A stretch of DNA of 64,000 nt from Maribellus comscasis (GTDB lineage: Bacteria; Bacteroidota; Bacteroidia; Bacteroidales; Prolixibacteraceae), in NCBI RefSeq assembly GCF_009762775.1, contig NZ_CP046401.1:7080001-7144000 (forward strand), in the 5' to 3' direction. A program made the translations under genes and the position numbers. Below, one piece after another: positions 53,548 through 61,853 of this stretch. Every line of letters begins with the position of its first letter. Position 1 is the first letter of the stretch. The notes below the pieces were generated by a model, which ran no database searches, was not told the DNA's origin, and saw nothing but the letters and a program-made list of their open reading frames with translations.

Positions 53548-54387
53548 TCAGCTTTTCGTTTTAAGATTTTTTGCACTGCTGTCGTGATTGGGGTCAAGCC
53601 AGGCACCTTCGTCAACAACCGTATTTAAATCCGTTTCCAGAATAGCGCTGTCAGGCACTTTTTCAAGTTTTGTATACCTGGGATGATGACTTTCTTTGTA
53701 TGGATTATTAGTTTTTGTGTTGTAGCAGCATATCATTGCCCAGCGCGGATTTTCAGAATTATTCCGGTCAGAACGGTGTAACAGGTTACTGTGAAAAAAT
53801 ACAGCGTCTCCTTTCTCCAGTTCAACATAAATGAGTTCAAGACGTTTTTTAATCTCTTCCACACGTTCCAAATCAGCACCAGCCTGGTCTCCCGTTAGAA
53901 CATGATTTACTCTGCCCATTTTGTGCGACCCCTTTAAAACCTGCAAACAACCATTCTCCTTTGTTGCCGCATCAACAGCGATGTAAACACTGCATAAATC
54001 AGGCGAAAGCACCCCATTTTCATACCAATATCCATAATCCTGATGCCAGGCCCACGCACCTCCGACTTTAGCTTCTTTCATAATCATTTTTGAATGATAA
54101 TGGTAAACCTCGTCCTCCAGTAACTGCTCTACCGAGTCGACCAGTTTATGGCTACGCGCAACCATTCCGTAAATTCCTTTACCCGGGTGGTTCCACAGCG
54201 AGAGTCGCACCTTTGCACCTGTGCCATCATCGCGCTGAAAAGCATGTTTATCCATTTCGCGGTCGCTTTTTGCCCGCTTCCTGAGTGCGTCAACTTCCGT
54301 TACTGACAATAAACTTTTTAAAATCACATACCCGTTTTTATGGTACTCTGCAATTTGCTGTTTAGTAAATTTTCCTGTTCGTTCCAT
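53548..54387 (-). CDS. Phytanoyl-CoA dioxygenase (PhyH) family oxygenase
   Basis: A 279-residue soluble protein with the Fe(II)/2-oxoglutarate jelly-roll. The metal ligands are in WAWHQDYGYW (His115, Asp117) and in FHSNLLHRSDRNN (likely His204), followed by the 2-oxoglutarate-binding arginine region; CLQVLKGSHKMGR and RWAMICCYNTKTN are typical of the family. Substrate unknown. It requires O2, implying at least microaerobic life. It is 7 bp downstream of the TIM-barrel gene, so the two are co-transcribed and may act on one sugar- or cyclitol-like compound. Confidence 0.88.
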   Translation of the reverse strand: MERTGKFTKQQIAEYHKNGYVILKSLLSVTEVDALRKRAKSDREMDKHAFQRDDGTGAKVRLSLWNHPGKGIYGMVARSHKLVDSVEQLLEDEVYHYHSKMIMKEAKVGGAWAWHQDYGYWYENGVLSPDLCSVYIAVDAATKENGCLQVLKGSHKMGRVNHVLTGDQAGADLERVEEIKKRLELIYVELEKGDAVFFHSNLLHRSDRNNSENPRWAMICCYNTKTNNPYKESHHPRYTKLEKVPDSAILETDLNTVVDEGAWLDPNHDSSAKNLKTKS

Positions 54388-54394
54388 ATTTATT

Positions 54395-55216
54395 TTAATC
54401 CTTTAGGTTGTACCTCTCTTTTAATAAGGTCGTCATGTATTTATTAATTTCCCACTGATTGGAAACAGGTTGGGCCGTGAACGGAAGCGTTGGCATATAG
54501 GGAATAGGACCAAATTCAGAAGTAATAGTAAACTCCCCGTTACCTTGCTTTTTTCTTTTGTTTATTATGGCATCCCACCATTCCAGATGACGTTCCAAAA
54601 AAAGCTTGTTCTCCGGTGCTCCCGGATGACTGACTTGTGGGCCTTCAGGATAACCAACACGCGAGTGTACATGATGCACGTGTGGAATAATCCGTTCAAT
54701 GGTTTCCTGTTGGTACTCCAATAGCGACTCTGACACGTTTACCCAGTGCGAAAAGTCAGCAGTTATTTTCATATTTGGAAAAACATCCAGGTAAGCCGGC
54801 ATTACATGACAGGCAAAACTAAATTTTCCACGGTGTGTCTCATGAAATATAGGAATCCCCGATTTTGTCTCAAGCTCAATGGCTTTTTCAATAATCCGGC
54901 AATTATCTTCAAATGAAAAAAAATCCTTCCCTGTTTGTGAATTAATAAACAACGGTTTAGCATCTGCCAGAACTTCCAGTCGTGAGATAAATTCAGGTAT
55001 ATATTCATCCGCTGTTCTTTTGTCGGTTTGATGATGCTGAAGTATAAAGGGAATTCCGGCATCAGCTAAAACCGCCAGATACTCGCTTCGTTCAGATGCT
55101 GAATCCGGCAACGAAATCTCAACTCCGTTATACTCGTCCTCAATTACCCTATTTATAAAAGTTGAAAAAGGAATACTTTCAGAACCCCAGCGCGGGCAAA
55201 AAAATTTTACGTTCAT
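54395..55216 (-). CDS. Sugar phosphate isomerase/epimerase-like TIM-barrel protein
   Basis: A 273-residue xylose-isomerase-like (AP endonuclease 2 superfamily) TIM barrel. Metal-ligand-type positions include VEISLPDS, PIFHETHRGKF, KITADFSHWVNV, HHVHSRVG and ITSEFGPIPYMP. These proteins typically isomerise or epimerise sugars or inositols. It is first in a two-gene operon with the PhyH oxygenase. Exact reaction unknown. Confidence 0.85.
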   Translation of the reverse strand: MNVKFFCPRWGSESIPFSTFINRVIEDEYNGVEISLPDSASERSEYLAVLADAGIPFILQHHQTDKRTADEYIPEFISRLEVLADAKPLFINSQTGKDFFSFEDNCRIIEKAIELETKSGIPIFHETHRGKFSFACHVMPAYLDVFPNMKITADFSHWVNVSESLLEYQQETIERIIPHVHHVHSRVGYPEGPQVSHPGAPENKLFLERHLEWWDAIINKRKKQGNGEFTITSEFGPIPYMPTLPFTAQPVSNQWEINKYMTTLLKERYNLKD

Positions 55217-55430
55217 AAGTGGTCTTATTCATTCACCAGTTCCTGAAAAGTCTATATTTCAGAATTCGGTTACAGGTTTAACAACACCTACTGAAACAAG
55301 ACATCTTCAGGGAAAGTTCAATGACTCAAAAAGTAAAACATTTTCTTACTTAGGTTTCTAAATCATCAGGAAAAATAAAAACGATTACTTTTGTGGATAC
55401 CTGGGATGCCAGTTCAAATAAACAGCTTTT

Positions 55431-55901
55431 ATGGAAACAGCTTCACTCAGCGAAATTAAAAAGGAACTAAAAGTACTTTCTCCTCAGCAATTGCAGGAAA
55501 TTCTTCTGCGATTGGCCAAATACAAAAAAGAAAATAAGGAATTGCTGAGCTACCTTCTTTTTGAGGCGTTTAATCAGCAAGCATATATTGAAAGTGTAAA
55601 AGAAGAAATTGACGAACAATTTAAAAACCTTAACCAAAGCAGCTTTTACCTCGCTAAAAAAACATTACGAAAAGTCCTTCGCACTACAAAGAAGTATATT
55701 CGTTTTTCAGGTTCAAAGGAAGTTGAAATTGAATTGCTGATTTATTTCTGCCTGAAAATACGAAAATCCGGACTTCGGATAAATTCGAGTCGTGTTGTTA
55801 TGAATATGTATATCAATCAGGTAAAACGAATCAGAAAAGTGCTGTCTATGCTGCATGAGGATATCCGGCTTGATTACGAAGAAGCGCTGAACAGATTGTA
55901 A
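55431..55901 (+). CDS. Hypothetical helical protein upstream of Crp/Fnr regulator
   Basis: A 156-residue, Lys/Glu/Leu-rich, all-helical soluble protein beginning METASLSEIKKELKVLSPQQLQEILLRLAKYKKENKELLSYLLF, which resembles DUF6155-like proteins. No catalytic motif. A TACTTTTG -7-like element lies at 55386-55393, 38 bp upstream. The Crp/Fnr gene follows on the same strand, so they may be co-transcribed. Confidence 0.7.
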   Translation: METASLSEIKKELKVLSPQQLQEILLRLAKYKKENKELLSYLLFEAFNQQAYIESVKEEIDEQFKNLNQSSFYLAKKTLRKVLRTTKKYIRFSGSKEVEIELLIYFCLKIRKSGLRINSSRVVMNMYINQVKRIRKVLSMLHEDIRLDYEEALNRL

Positions 55902-55982
55902 TTGGTTTTGCGAAGAAAAAATACGTCAAAATTTATTATTTTCACTTTTCATTTTAGCGACCTGCGCAAAAAACTGATAATA

Positions 55983-56546
55983 GTGGATTTAGTTGAAAAA
56001 ATAAAAAAGTTCTACAAGCTCACGGAAAAAGAATTGGAGGCATCGGCACATGCTTTTAAACCGGCTGCCATTCCGGCAAAAACCTATTTTATGGAAGAAG
56101 GGAAAGTGGCCAAGCAGGTTGGTTTTATTGAACGCGGTTTATTTCGCTCTTTTTTCTACGACGACAATGCCAATGACATAACAACTCATTTTTTTCAGCC
56201 CGGAACGGTACTTATTTCCATGAAAAGCTTTAATAATCAGGTTCCGGCCCGGGAAAACATCATCGCTTTGGAAGATTCAAAAATTTATGAAATAAACCAC
56301 GAAGAAATGATGGAGCTATATGAGAGAGTACCCGCCTGGCGTCAGATTACAAAAGATGTAGACGAGATGAAATACAACGATTTGATGAATCGGTCCATCC
56401 AACTCCAAACACTGTCGGCAAAAGAAAGATACGAATTGTTTTGCCAAAATTATCCTGAGATTATCAAAAGGGTTGCCCTGCGTCATATCGCCTCTTACCT
56501 GGGCATTGACATCGCCACACTAAGCAGAATTAGAAAAAAATTGTAG
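55983..56546 (+). CDS. Crp/Fnr family transcriptional regulator
   Basis: A protein of about 187 residues with a cyclic-nucleotide-binding-type beta roll (KTYFMEEGKVAKQVGFIERGLFRSFF... ENIIALEDSKIYEINHEEMMEL) and a C-terminal winged helix (VALRHIASYLGIDIATLSRIRKKL) with the canonical Ser-Arg recognition pair. No Fe-S cysteines are apparent. No ATG is available at the expected N-terminus; GTG at 55983 gives a normal family length, a TTG at 55902 would give 214 residues. A TTGAC-N4-GTCAA palindrome begins 10 bp after its stop, and a second copy precedes the flavoprotein gene, so it is the obvious candidate regulator of those units. Confidence 0.88.
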   Translation: MDLVEKIKKFYKLTEKELEASAHAFKPAAIPAKTYFMEEGKVAKQVGFIERGLFRSFFYDDNANDITTHFFQPGTVLISMKSFNNQVPARENIIALEDSKIYEINHEEMMELYERVPAWRQITKDVDEMKYNDLMNRSIQLQTLSAKERYELFCQNYPEIIKRVALRHIASYLGIDIATLSRIRKKL

Positions 56547-56555
56547 TTCTTTTTT

Positions 56556-56600
56556 TTGACTTTTGTCAAACAATCTGCCACCCGGATCAAAGTAATTTTG
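56556..56600 (+). promoter_or_regulatory. Putative Crp/Fnr operator and -7 element of the NmrA-E2 operon
   Basis: TTGAC-tttt-GTCAA at 56556-56569 is a perfect 5-4-5 palindrome; TAATTTTG at 56593-56600 fits the Bacteroidota -7 element. The palindrome centre is 34.5 bp before the TTTG core, which puts it near -41.5 if the core is at -7, the class II activator position. The NmrA-like gene starts 62 bp after the palindrome. Confidence 0.72.
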
Positions 56601-56631
56601 TTGAGTCGTTCAACCATAAATTATTTTGATT

Positions 56632-57462
56632 ATGAAAATTTCAGTTATAGGTGCCAGCGGCATGTTGGCAAAACCGGTGATTCAACAGCTTGAAGAAAAA
56701 GGATTTCAACTCCGTTTGTTCTCAAGGACAGTAAATCCGTCGATGTTTATCAATGATTATGATATCATTCAAGGCGATATTTTTAATCCCGCCGACCTAC
56801 ATAAGGCCGTCAACGGTTGTGATGCGATTCACATTTCCATTTCAAAACTGGATGAGAAGAAAGCAGCCGGGTTAATTGTAAATGTGGCCAAAGAAAAGGG
56901 CATTCAACTTATCAGCATGGTTTCCGGTTGTACTGTTTCTGAAGAGAACCGTTGGTTTAAATTTATCGATAATAAATTTCATGCTGAAGAACTGATAAAA
57001 AACAGCGGCATCCCGTGGATAATATTTAGACCAACCTGGTTTTTTGAATCGCTTGATTTAATGATTCGTAATGGGAAAGCGACAATGATTGGTGAACAGC
57101 CCCATCCGTATCACTGGGTAGCCGCTGATGATTTTGCCCGGATGGTGGCGGAGGCTTATTCAAAAAAACAAGCACAAAACCGGGTATTTTCTGTCTATGG
57201 GCCGGAAACCTATTTAATGAAAGATATCCTGGAAAAATACTGCCAAAACAATTATCCGGAAATCAAAAAAGTGTCGGTTGCCCCTATTCCGCTTTTAAAA
57301 GTAATTGCCGGGCTAACCGGAAATAAAGAGTTAAAGGAAGCCTGCAAATTATTTGCCTATTTCCAAAAGGTAAAAGAACCTGAAATTCCATCAGAAACGA
57401 ATGAAATATTAGGACAAGCTGAATTAAATTTTGAAAACTGGCTAAAACAAAAAAGCGAATAA
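56632..57462 (+). CDS. NmrA-like NAD(P)-binding oxidoreductase / SDR (atypical)
   Basis: A 276-residue Rossmann protein. MKISVIGASGMLAKPVIQQL holds the GxxGxxA dinucleotide motif; GDIFNPADLHKAVNGCDAIHIS and WFKFIDNKFHAEELIKNSGIPWIIFRPTWFFESL are typical of NmrA/atypical SDR members, in which the Tyr-x3-Lys catalytic pair is often lost; none is clear here. It may bind NAD(P) as a redox sensor or act as a reductase. ATG at 56632. The E2-like gene begins 2 bp after its stop. Confidence 0.85.
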   Translation: MKISVIGASGMLAKPVIQQLEEKGFQLRLFSRTVNPSMFINDYDIIQGDIFNPADLHKAVNGCDAIHISISKLDEKKAAGLIVNVAKEKGIQLISMVSGCTVSEENRWFKFIDNKFHAEELIKNSGIPWIIFRPTWFFESLDLMIRNGKATMIGEQPHPYHWVAADDFARMVAEAYSKKQAQNRVFSVYGPETYLMKDILEKYCQNNYPEIKKVSVAPIPLLKVIAGLTGNKELKEACKLFAYFQKVKEPEIPSETNEILGQAELNFENWLKQKSE

Positions 57463-57464
57463 CA

Positions 57465-58247
57465 ATGCGAAAAGGAATTTCAACTGTTCCATTATCATTC
57501 AACCGGAAAATGGTAATTGCATCAGCAACAATTACCAGGAAAAAAAATACCATACACAGTTTCACCGAAGTGGATGTTACGGAACCCCGCCGGTTAATCA
57601 AATTGCATTTTCAAAAGACCGGAGAAAAACTGTCTTTTACGGGTTATATTGTAAAATGCCTGGCGCAAACCGTAAAACAGTATCCGCATTTCAATTCATT
57701 TATTAAACGGAATAAACAGGTCATTCTGAATGATGTTACCATAAGTGTTTTAACGGAACGTGAATTTGAAGGAGAAAAAGTCCCTGAACCGCTTGGAATA
57801 AATCAGGCTCAGTTAAAAAGCTACCAACAGATAAACGACGAAATCAGGCTGGCTCAAAAAGAAAAAGGGAACCAACTCGGGAGTTTGATGAACATAACAT
57901 GGATACGATTTATCCCCGGCTTTTTGTTAAAAACATTTGTACGTCTGGCTGATAAAAATATCTCAATGGCGAAAAAATATGGAAAAGTGGCCATCACAGC
58001 GGTGGGAATGTTTACCAACGAACCGGTTTGGTTTATCCCACACGGAACGGCAACGGTATTGTTGACCCTTGGCAGTATCGTAAAAAAGACAATATGTTCG
58101 GAAGACAAAAACAGCGAACGCGAATTCCTTTGTCTAACGGTTTCATTCGACCATAATATCGTCGACGGAGCACCGGCGGCACGATTTTTAAACCAGTTGA
58201 TTGAAACCATCAAAAGCGGTCGGCTAATTCAAACAGACCGGGTATAA
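57465..58247 (+). CDS. Stand-alone 2-oxoacid dehydrogenase acyltransferase (E2) catalytic-domain protein
   Basis: A 260-residue protein corresponding to the E2 catalytic domain (chloramphenicol-acetyltransferase-like fold) alone; lipoyl and peripheral-binding domains are absent. The signature FDHNIVDGAPAARF contains the catalytic His and Asp at the place of DHRVVDGA. MRKGISTVPLSFNRKMV at the start resembles the E2 core opening (SRMRKxIA). Without a lipoyl domain it cannot serve a normal dehydrogenase complex, so it may transfer acyl groups from CoA to a small molecule. It is translationally linked to the NmrA-like gene (2-bp gap). Confidence 0.82.
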   Translation: MRKGISTVPLSFNRKMVIASATITRKKNTIHSFTEVDVTEPRRLIKLHFQKTGEKLSFTGYIVKCLAQTVKQYPHFNSFIKRNKQVILNDVTISVLTEREFEGEKVPEPLGINQAQLKSYQQINDEIRLAQKEKGNQLGSLMNITWIRFIPGFLLKTFVRLADKNISMAKKYGKVAITAVGMFTNEPVWFIPHGTATVLLTLGSIVKKTICSEDKNSEREFLCLTVSFDHNIVDGAPAARFLNQLIETIKSGRLIQTDRV

Positions 58248-58279
58248 AAGACAAATTGTTTAAACCAAATCTCCTTTTT

Positions 58280-58324
58280 TTGACTTTTGTCAAACAAATC
58301 ATCCGGAAACAGATGAGATATTTG
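58280..58324 (+). promoter_or_regulatory. Second putative Crp/Fnr operator, upstream of the flavoprotein gene
   Basis: TTGAC-tttt-GTCAA at 58280-58293 is identical to the palindrome at 56556, with the flanking T-run and AAACAA also shared. A TTTG core at 58321-58324 lies 34.5 bp from the palindrome centre, the same spacing as at the first site, although the TA of TAnnTTTG is shifted (GATATTTG). The flavoprotein ATG is 45 bp after the palindrome. Confidence 0.7.
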
Positions 58325-58337
58325 TAAAAAAATAAAA

Positions 58338-59096
58338 ATGAAAGTAATCGCGTTTATTGGCAGTGTAAGAAAAAAGCACACTTATGAAAGCACCGAAGGA
58401 TTTCTAAAAAAACTTCAGGCCTGTGGAAATATTGACTACGAAATGGTCAGATTGAGTGAATACAAACTCGGTGTTTGTAATGGCTGCAAACTTTGCCTGG
58501 ATAAAGGTGAAGAATTGTGCCCGATAAAAGACGACAGAAACCTGTTGCTGGAAAAAATAAAAAACTCAGATGGTGTTGTTTTTGCATCACCTAATTATTC
58601 CTTTCATGTTTCGGCGCTGATGAAACAATTCCTCGATCGTTTGGCTTTTATTTTTCACCGTCCACAATTCTTTGGAAAAACATGCACGAGTATTATAGCA
58701 CAAGGAGTTTACGGCGGAAACAAAATTGTAAAATATTTCAATTTTGTCGGCAAGGCGCTCGGTTTTAACGTAGTTAAAGGCATTTGTGTTACCAACCTGG
58801 AGCCGGTTTCTGAAAAAGCTGTGGCAAAAAACGAACAGAAAATCGAAAAGCTTGCCGGCAGGTTTTACAAACAGTTAATAAAAAATGAATTACCGCAACC
58901 TTCGTTGTTTGATTTATTTATTTTCAGAATGTCGAGAACCAGTATGAAAATGAAACTGGATGAAAATTTTAAAGATTTTAAATATTATACTCAAAAAGGC
59001 TGGTTCAACTCCGACTTTTTCTACCCGGTAAAATTATCTCCTGCGAAAAAAATTCTGGGCAGATTATTTGACAAACTGGCTATGAAAACAGTTTAA
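58338..59096 (+). CDS. Iron-sulfur flavoprotein-like NAD(P)H-dependent oxidoreductase
   Basis: A 252-residue flavodoxin-fold protein of the NADPH-dependent FMN reductase/Isf superfamily. The N-terminal FIGSVRKKHTYEST loop would bind the FMN phosphate; FASPNYSFHVSALMKQFLDRL is the second FMN loop. Cys47, Cys50, Cys53 and Cys61 form a CX2CX2CX7C motif, the compact [4Fe-4S]-binding motif of iron-sulfur flavoproteins. The C-terminal 70 residues are an extra helical region. Isf-type enzymes move electrons from ferredoxin to acceptors such as O2 or peroxide in anaerobes. It is transcribed from its own operator-linked promoter. Confidence 0.85.
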   Translation: MKVIAFIGSVRKKHTYESTEGFLKKLQACGNIDYEMVRLSEYKLGVCNGCKLCLDKGEELCPIKDDRNLLLEKIKNSDGVVFASPNYSFHVSALMKQFLDRLAFIFHRPQFFGKTCTSIIAQGVYGGNKIVKYFNFVGKALGFNVVKGICVTNLEPVSEKAVAKNEQKIEKLAGRFYKQLIKNELPQPSLFDLFIFRMSRTSMKMKLDENFKDFKYYTQKGWFNSDFFYPVKLSPAKKILGRLFDKLAMKTV

Positions 59097-59130
59097 AACT
59101 ACTCTCCGAACTTTATTCAATTTAAGCCGA

Positions 59131-61710
59131 TTACCGGATTATTGTATTAAACAGTAATTTAAAAGTAGCGTCGGTTTGGTTTCGGTGTTGTGTACGAAAA
59201 CCGATCAGCACAACTTCACCCTCGCCGTATTTGACACTTAGCATGGCCTGTTTTTTTGCTACGGTCTTCTCCCCGATCAACCATCCGCTTTTTAGCAAAC
59301 TTTTATCCTTATAGCGCACAATAGTAGTATAATCGTCATTATGTCTTCCGGGAACGACTTCAAATGCCGGACTTGAGAAATTAAGAACTACTCCTTCATC
59401 AGGCATTCCATATGCCAGAGGCTGTGTATTGTCAAAATCTACTTTTAAAGTTGAACCAGGGCAAAACCACTCTGTTGATTTTAAACCGTTTGTAACATCT
59501 GCAACTTTTAAATTAAACGCGTCAGCGGCAAACTCAAACGAATTCCCAAAAGTAACAAGTGTTCCTCCTTTTTTTACAAACTCCTTCAATGCCTCGACAC
59601 CTTCTTTACCAATTCCGCTTCTGTATTTTTCGGGATACTCCTCTGCCTCCAGTTTATTTTGTCCTTTCAAATCTCCGGTAATGGCCTCTGCCCTGTCGCT
59701 GGGCAAAACAATTACATCGTACTTTTTTTTCAGGCTACCTTCTTTAATCTCTTCACTCATCAGTGTTGTATAATCAAACCCAAAATTTTCAAAACACAAA
59801 CGGGTCCAGCCTTCATCCATATTTCCGCCGTAATAACGTTGAAATAAGCCTGTTCTTCCCCGCTTCACCGTATGTATCTTTTCCTGTTCAATTTTGCTAA
59901 GCGGTAAAAAGCTAAGACCTGTTTTCACCGCTATTTCATTTAATTTTTCTGCGGGTGCTTTTTCAATAATAAAATCTCCGGGATGCAATCCTTCAAATGC
60001 TTTATCTACTCTTTTTATCTGAATTTTTTCGTTTTGTAATAAGTTAACTACCAGAAAAGCCGCATTTTGTTTCCCGTCAATCCAGTATCCGGAATTTCCT
60101 TTTTCCACTGTCCCCGGAACATTTTCCAGTTCCTGCAAAATGGGAAAATCTGATATTAAATCGGAATGCAAGCCCTCTACATTTACCCCCATAAATTCGT
60201 ACATGGTATGTGTGGCCAGATCGTATGGCCGGTAAGGAACTCCATTTTCACTTCGTGTCCATGAGTTATCAGCATAATGTGTTTCGGTTAACAGATTTTT
60301 GATAAGTCCCATCTTTGGTTGTGCCAGTGAGATAACATAGGAACCCGCTCCAAAAACACGATTTTCGGCTACAAATTGTTTGTTTGCCTTTTTTATCTCC
60401 AAACCGGATTGTAACAACTTGTTGATCATTTTCGTTGCCGTCAGATAATCATGTTGTTCAGCCGGAATCACCAGGGTTTTGACATTATCTTCAGCCCCTC
60501 TTTTTGTTTGATTCTGCGCTTTTATAACAGCCGTTTTTAACACGGTTTCTTTATTTCTCGCCGCTAAATCAAGAATCGACCAGGCCGATGATTTTTGTTG
60601 CGCAACAATATCACGCAAATGCCACCAGCCACCGGGCCATGGATTTGAAAAAGTAGACTGGGCTTCATATTCGGGGAATCCGCGTGTATTGGCTCTCAAC
60701 TGCTCAGGATGCACATAAACAGGTGTAGCATAATTTGCGGTTGCCGATTCAGTAAGCATTCCGGCGATATTATGAAACGGAGTTATCCAGTGCCAGCCAA
60801 AATGTCCCCAGCCTGCGTACTGTGCAGCGTTCAACACTCCCTGAAAACCATCCTCTTCCAGTTTATAAGCAATGTGTGCGCCATACCAGCTTAATTCCCG
60901 CCAAACCAGCGGATCGGCATAAGGACGAATCGGATCGCAATAGGGCGGCACATAAAACCGTGCCCCGTACGACCCCATATGATGATGGTCCACATAGGCC
61001 TGCGGTTGCCAGTCGACATACATAGCCTTTGCCATATACCGCGATTCCTGCAGGTTTAAATAGTCTCCGTCGCGGTTATTATCATGGCCGCAATATTTGT
61101 GATAAAGATAAGGCATACTCAGCCCCTCATAATCTGTTCCCACGGTTTCATTGTACCAATCGGTAATCATCACCTGTCCGTCGGGGTTAAAACAGGGAAC
61201 CATAAAAAACAACACATTATCTAAAATCCGTTGGGTTTCTTCATCATCCTTTGTCAGTAAATCATAAGCCAGTTCAGGACTCATTTGTGTCCCTCCCACT
61301 TCGCTGGCATGTAAACTCATCGATTCAAAAATAACAGCCTTCCCTTCTTTTATATATGCTTTCAGCGAATCCTCAGAAACACCTCGCGGATCGCCTATCT
61401 TTTTGTTGATGGTTTGCAGCCTGTCGAGGTTTGCCATGTTTTCAGATGAAGAGATCAGCAAAAGTAAAAATGGATGTCCTTCTGAAGATGGCCCCAGATT
61501 CGTTACTTTTATTTTGTCGCTTTGTTTCTCCAGCTCGTAAAAATAATTCACGATTTTATCCCAACGGGCCAATTTATAATCAGCTCCCATCTGAAAGCCA
61601 AAAAATTCCTCTGGCGAAGTAATTTTATTTTGTGCAATTGAACTAAAAGTATTCAGAACAAAAACAGAAATTAGAAATAAAAAGACTGGCGTTTTTAAAT
61701 GATTTTTCAT
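59131..61710 (-). CDS. Secreted M14 family zinc carboxypeptidase
   Basis: An 859-residue protein with signal peptide (KTPVFLFLISVFVLNTFSSIAQ). The M14 catalytic domain (about 40-400) has LHASEVGG with zinc ligands His134 and Glu137, PCFNPDGQVM, and YVDHHHMGSYGARF (third His region) and HNIAGMLTESAT (probable catalytic Glu). The C-terminal half (about 480-859) includes a class-I-glutamine-amidotransferase-like fold (YDVIVLPSDRAEAI, LKEFVKKGGTLVTFGNS), common in large bacterial M14 proteins. It likely trims extracellular peptides. No T9SS sorting domain. Monocistronic, convergent with the flavoprotein gene. Confidence 0.9.
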   Translation of the reverse strand: MKNHLKTPVFLFLISVFVLNTFSSIAQNKITSPEEFFGFQMGADYKLARWDKIVNYFYELEKQSDKIKVTNLGPSSEGHPFLLLLISSSENMANLDRLQTINKKIGDPRGVSEDSLKAYIKEGKAVIFESMSLHASEVGGTQMSPELAYDLLTKDDEETQRILDNVLFFMVPCFNPDGQVMITDWYNETVGTDYEGLSMPYLYHKYCGHDNNRDGDYLNLQESRYMAKAMYVDWQPQAYVDHHHMGSYGARFYVPPYCDPIRPYADPLVWRELSWYGAHIAYKLEEDGFQGVLNAAQYAGWGHFGWHWITPFHNIAGMLTESATANYATPVYVHPEQLRANTRGFPEYEAQSTFSNPWPGGWWHLRDIVAQQKSSAWSILDLAARNKETVLKTAVIKAQNQTKRGAEDNVKTLVIPAEQHDYLTATKMINKLLQSGLEIKKANKQFVAENRVFGAGSYVISLAQPKMGLIKNLLTETHYADNSWTRSENGVPYRPYDLATHTMYEFMGVNVEGLHSDLISDFPILQELENVPGTVEKGNSGYWIDGKQNAAFLVVNLLQNEKIQIKRVDKAFEGLHPGDFIIEKAPAEKLNEIAVKTGLSFLPLSKIEQEKIHTVKRGRTGLFQRYYGGNMDEGWTRLCFENFGFDYTTLMSEEIKEGSLKKKYDVIVLPSDRAEAITGDLKGQNKLEAEEYPEKYRSGIGKEGVEALKEFVKKGGTLVTFGNSFEFAADAFNLKVADVTNGLKSTEWFCPGSTLKVDFDNTQPLAYGMPDEGVVLNFSSPAFEVVPGRHNDDYTTIVRYKDKSLLKSGWLIGEKTVAKKQAMLSVKYGEGEVVLIGFRTQHRNQTDATFKLLFNTIIR

Positions 61711-61819
61711 ATTGATGGATTTTAGAGAAGCTGATTTGGCATAAAAATAAACATAAAAGATGGTAAATTTTTAGTTTCGAAATTAATATTGCATTATAAA
61801 TTCATATTATTCCTTTTCC

Positions 61820-61827
61820 TAATTTTG
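61820..61827 (+). promoter_or_regulatory. Possible -7 promoter element of ettA
   Basis: TAATTTTG at 61820-61827 matches TAnnTTTG, 26 bp upstream of the ettA ATG. A -33 TTTG was not found at standard spacing. Confidence 0.4.
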
Positions 61828-61853
61828 CACCGAATAAAAAAGCACAGATAAAT

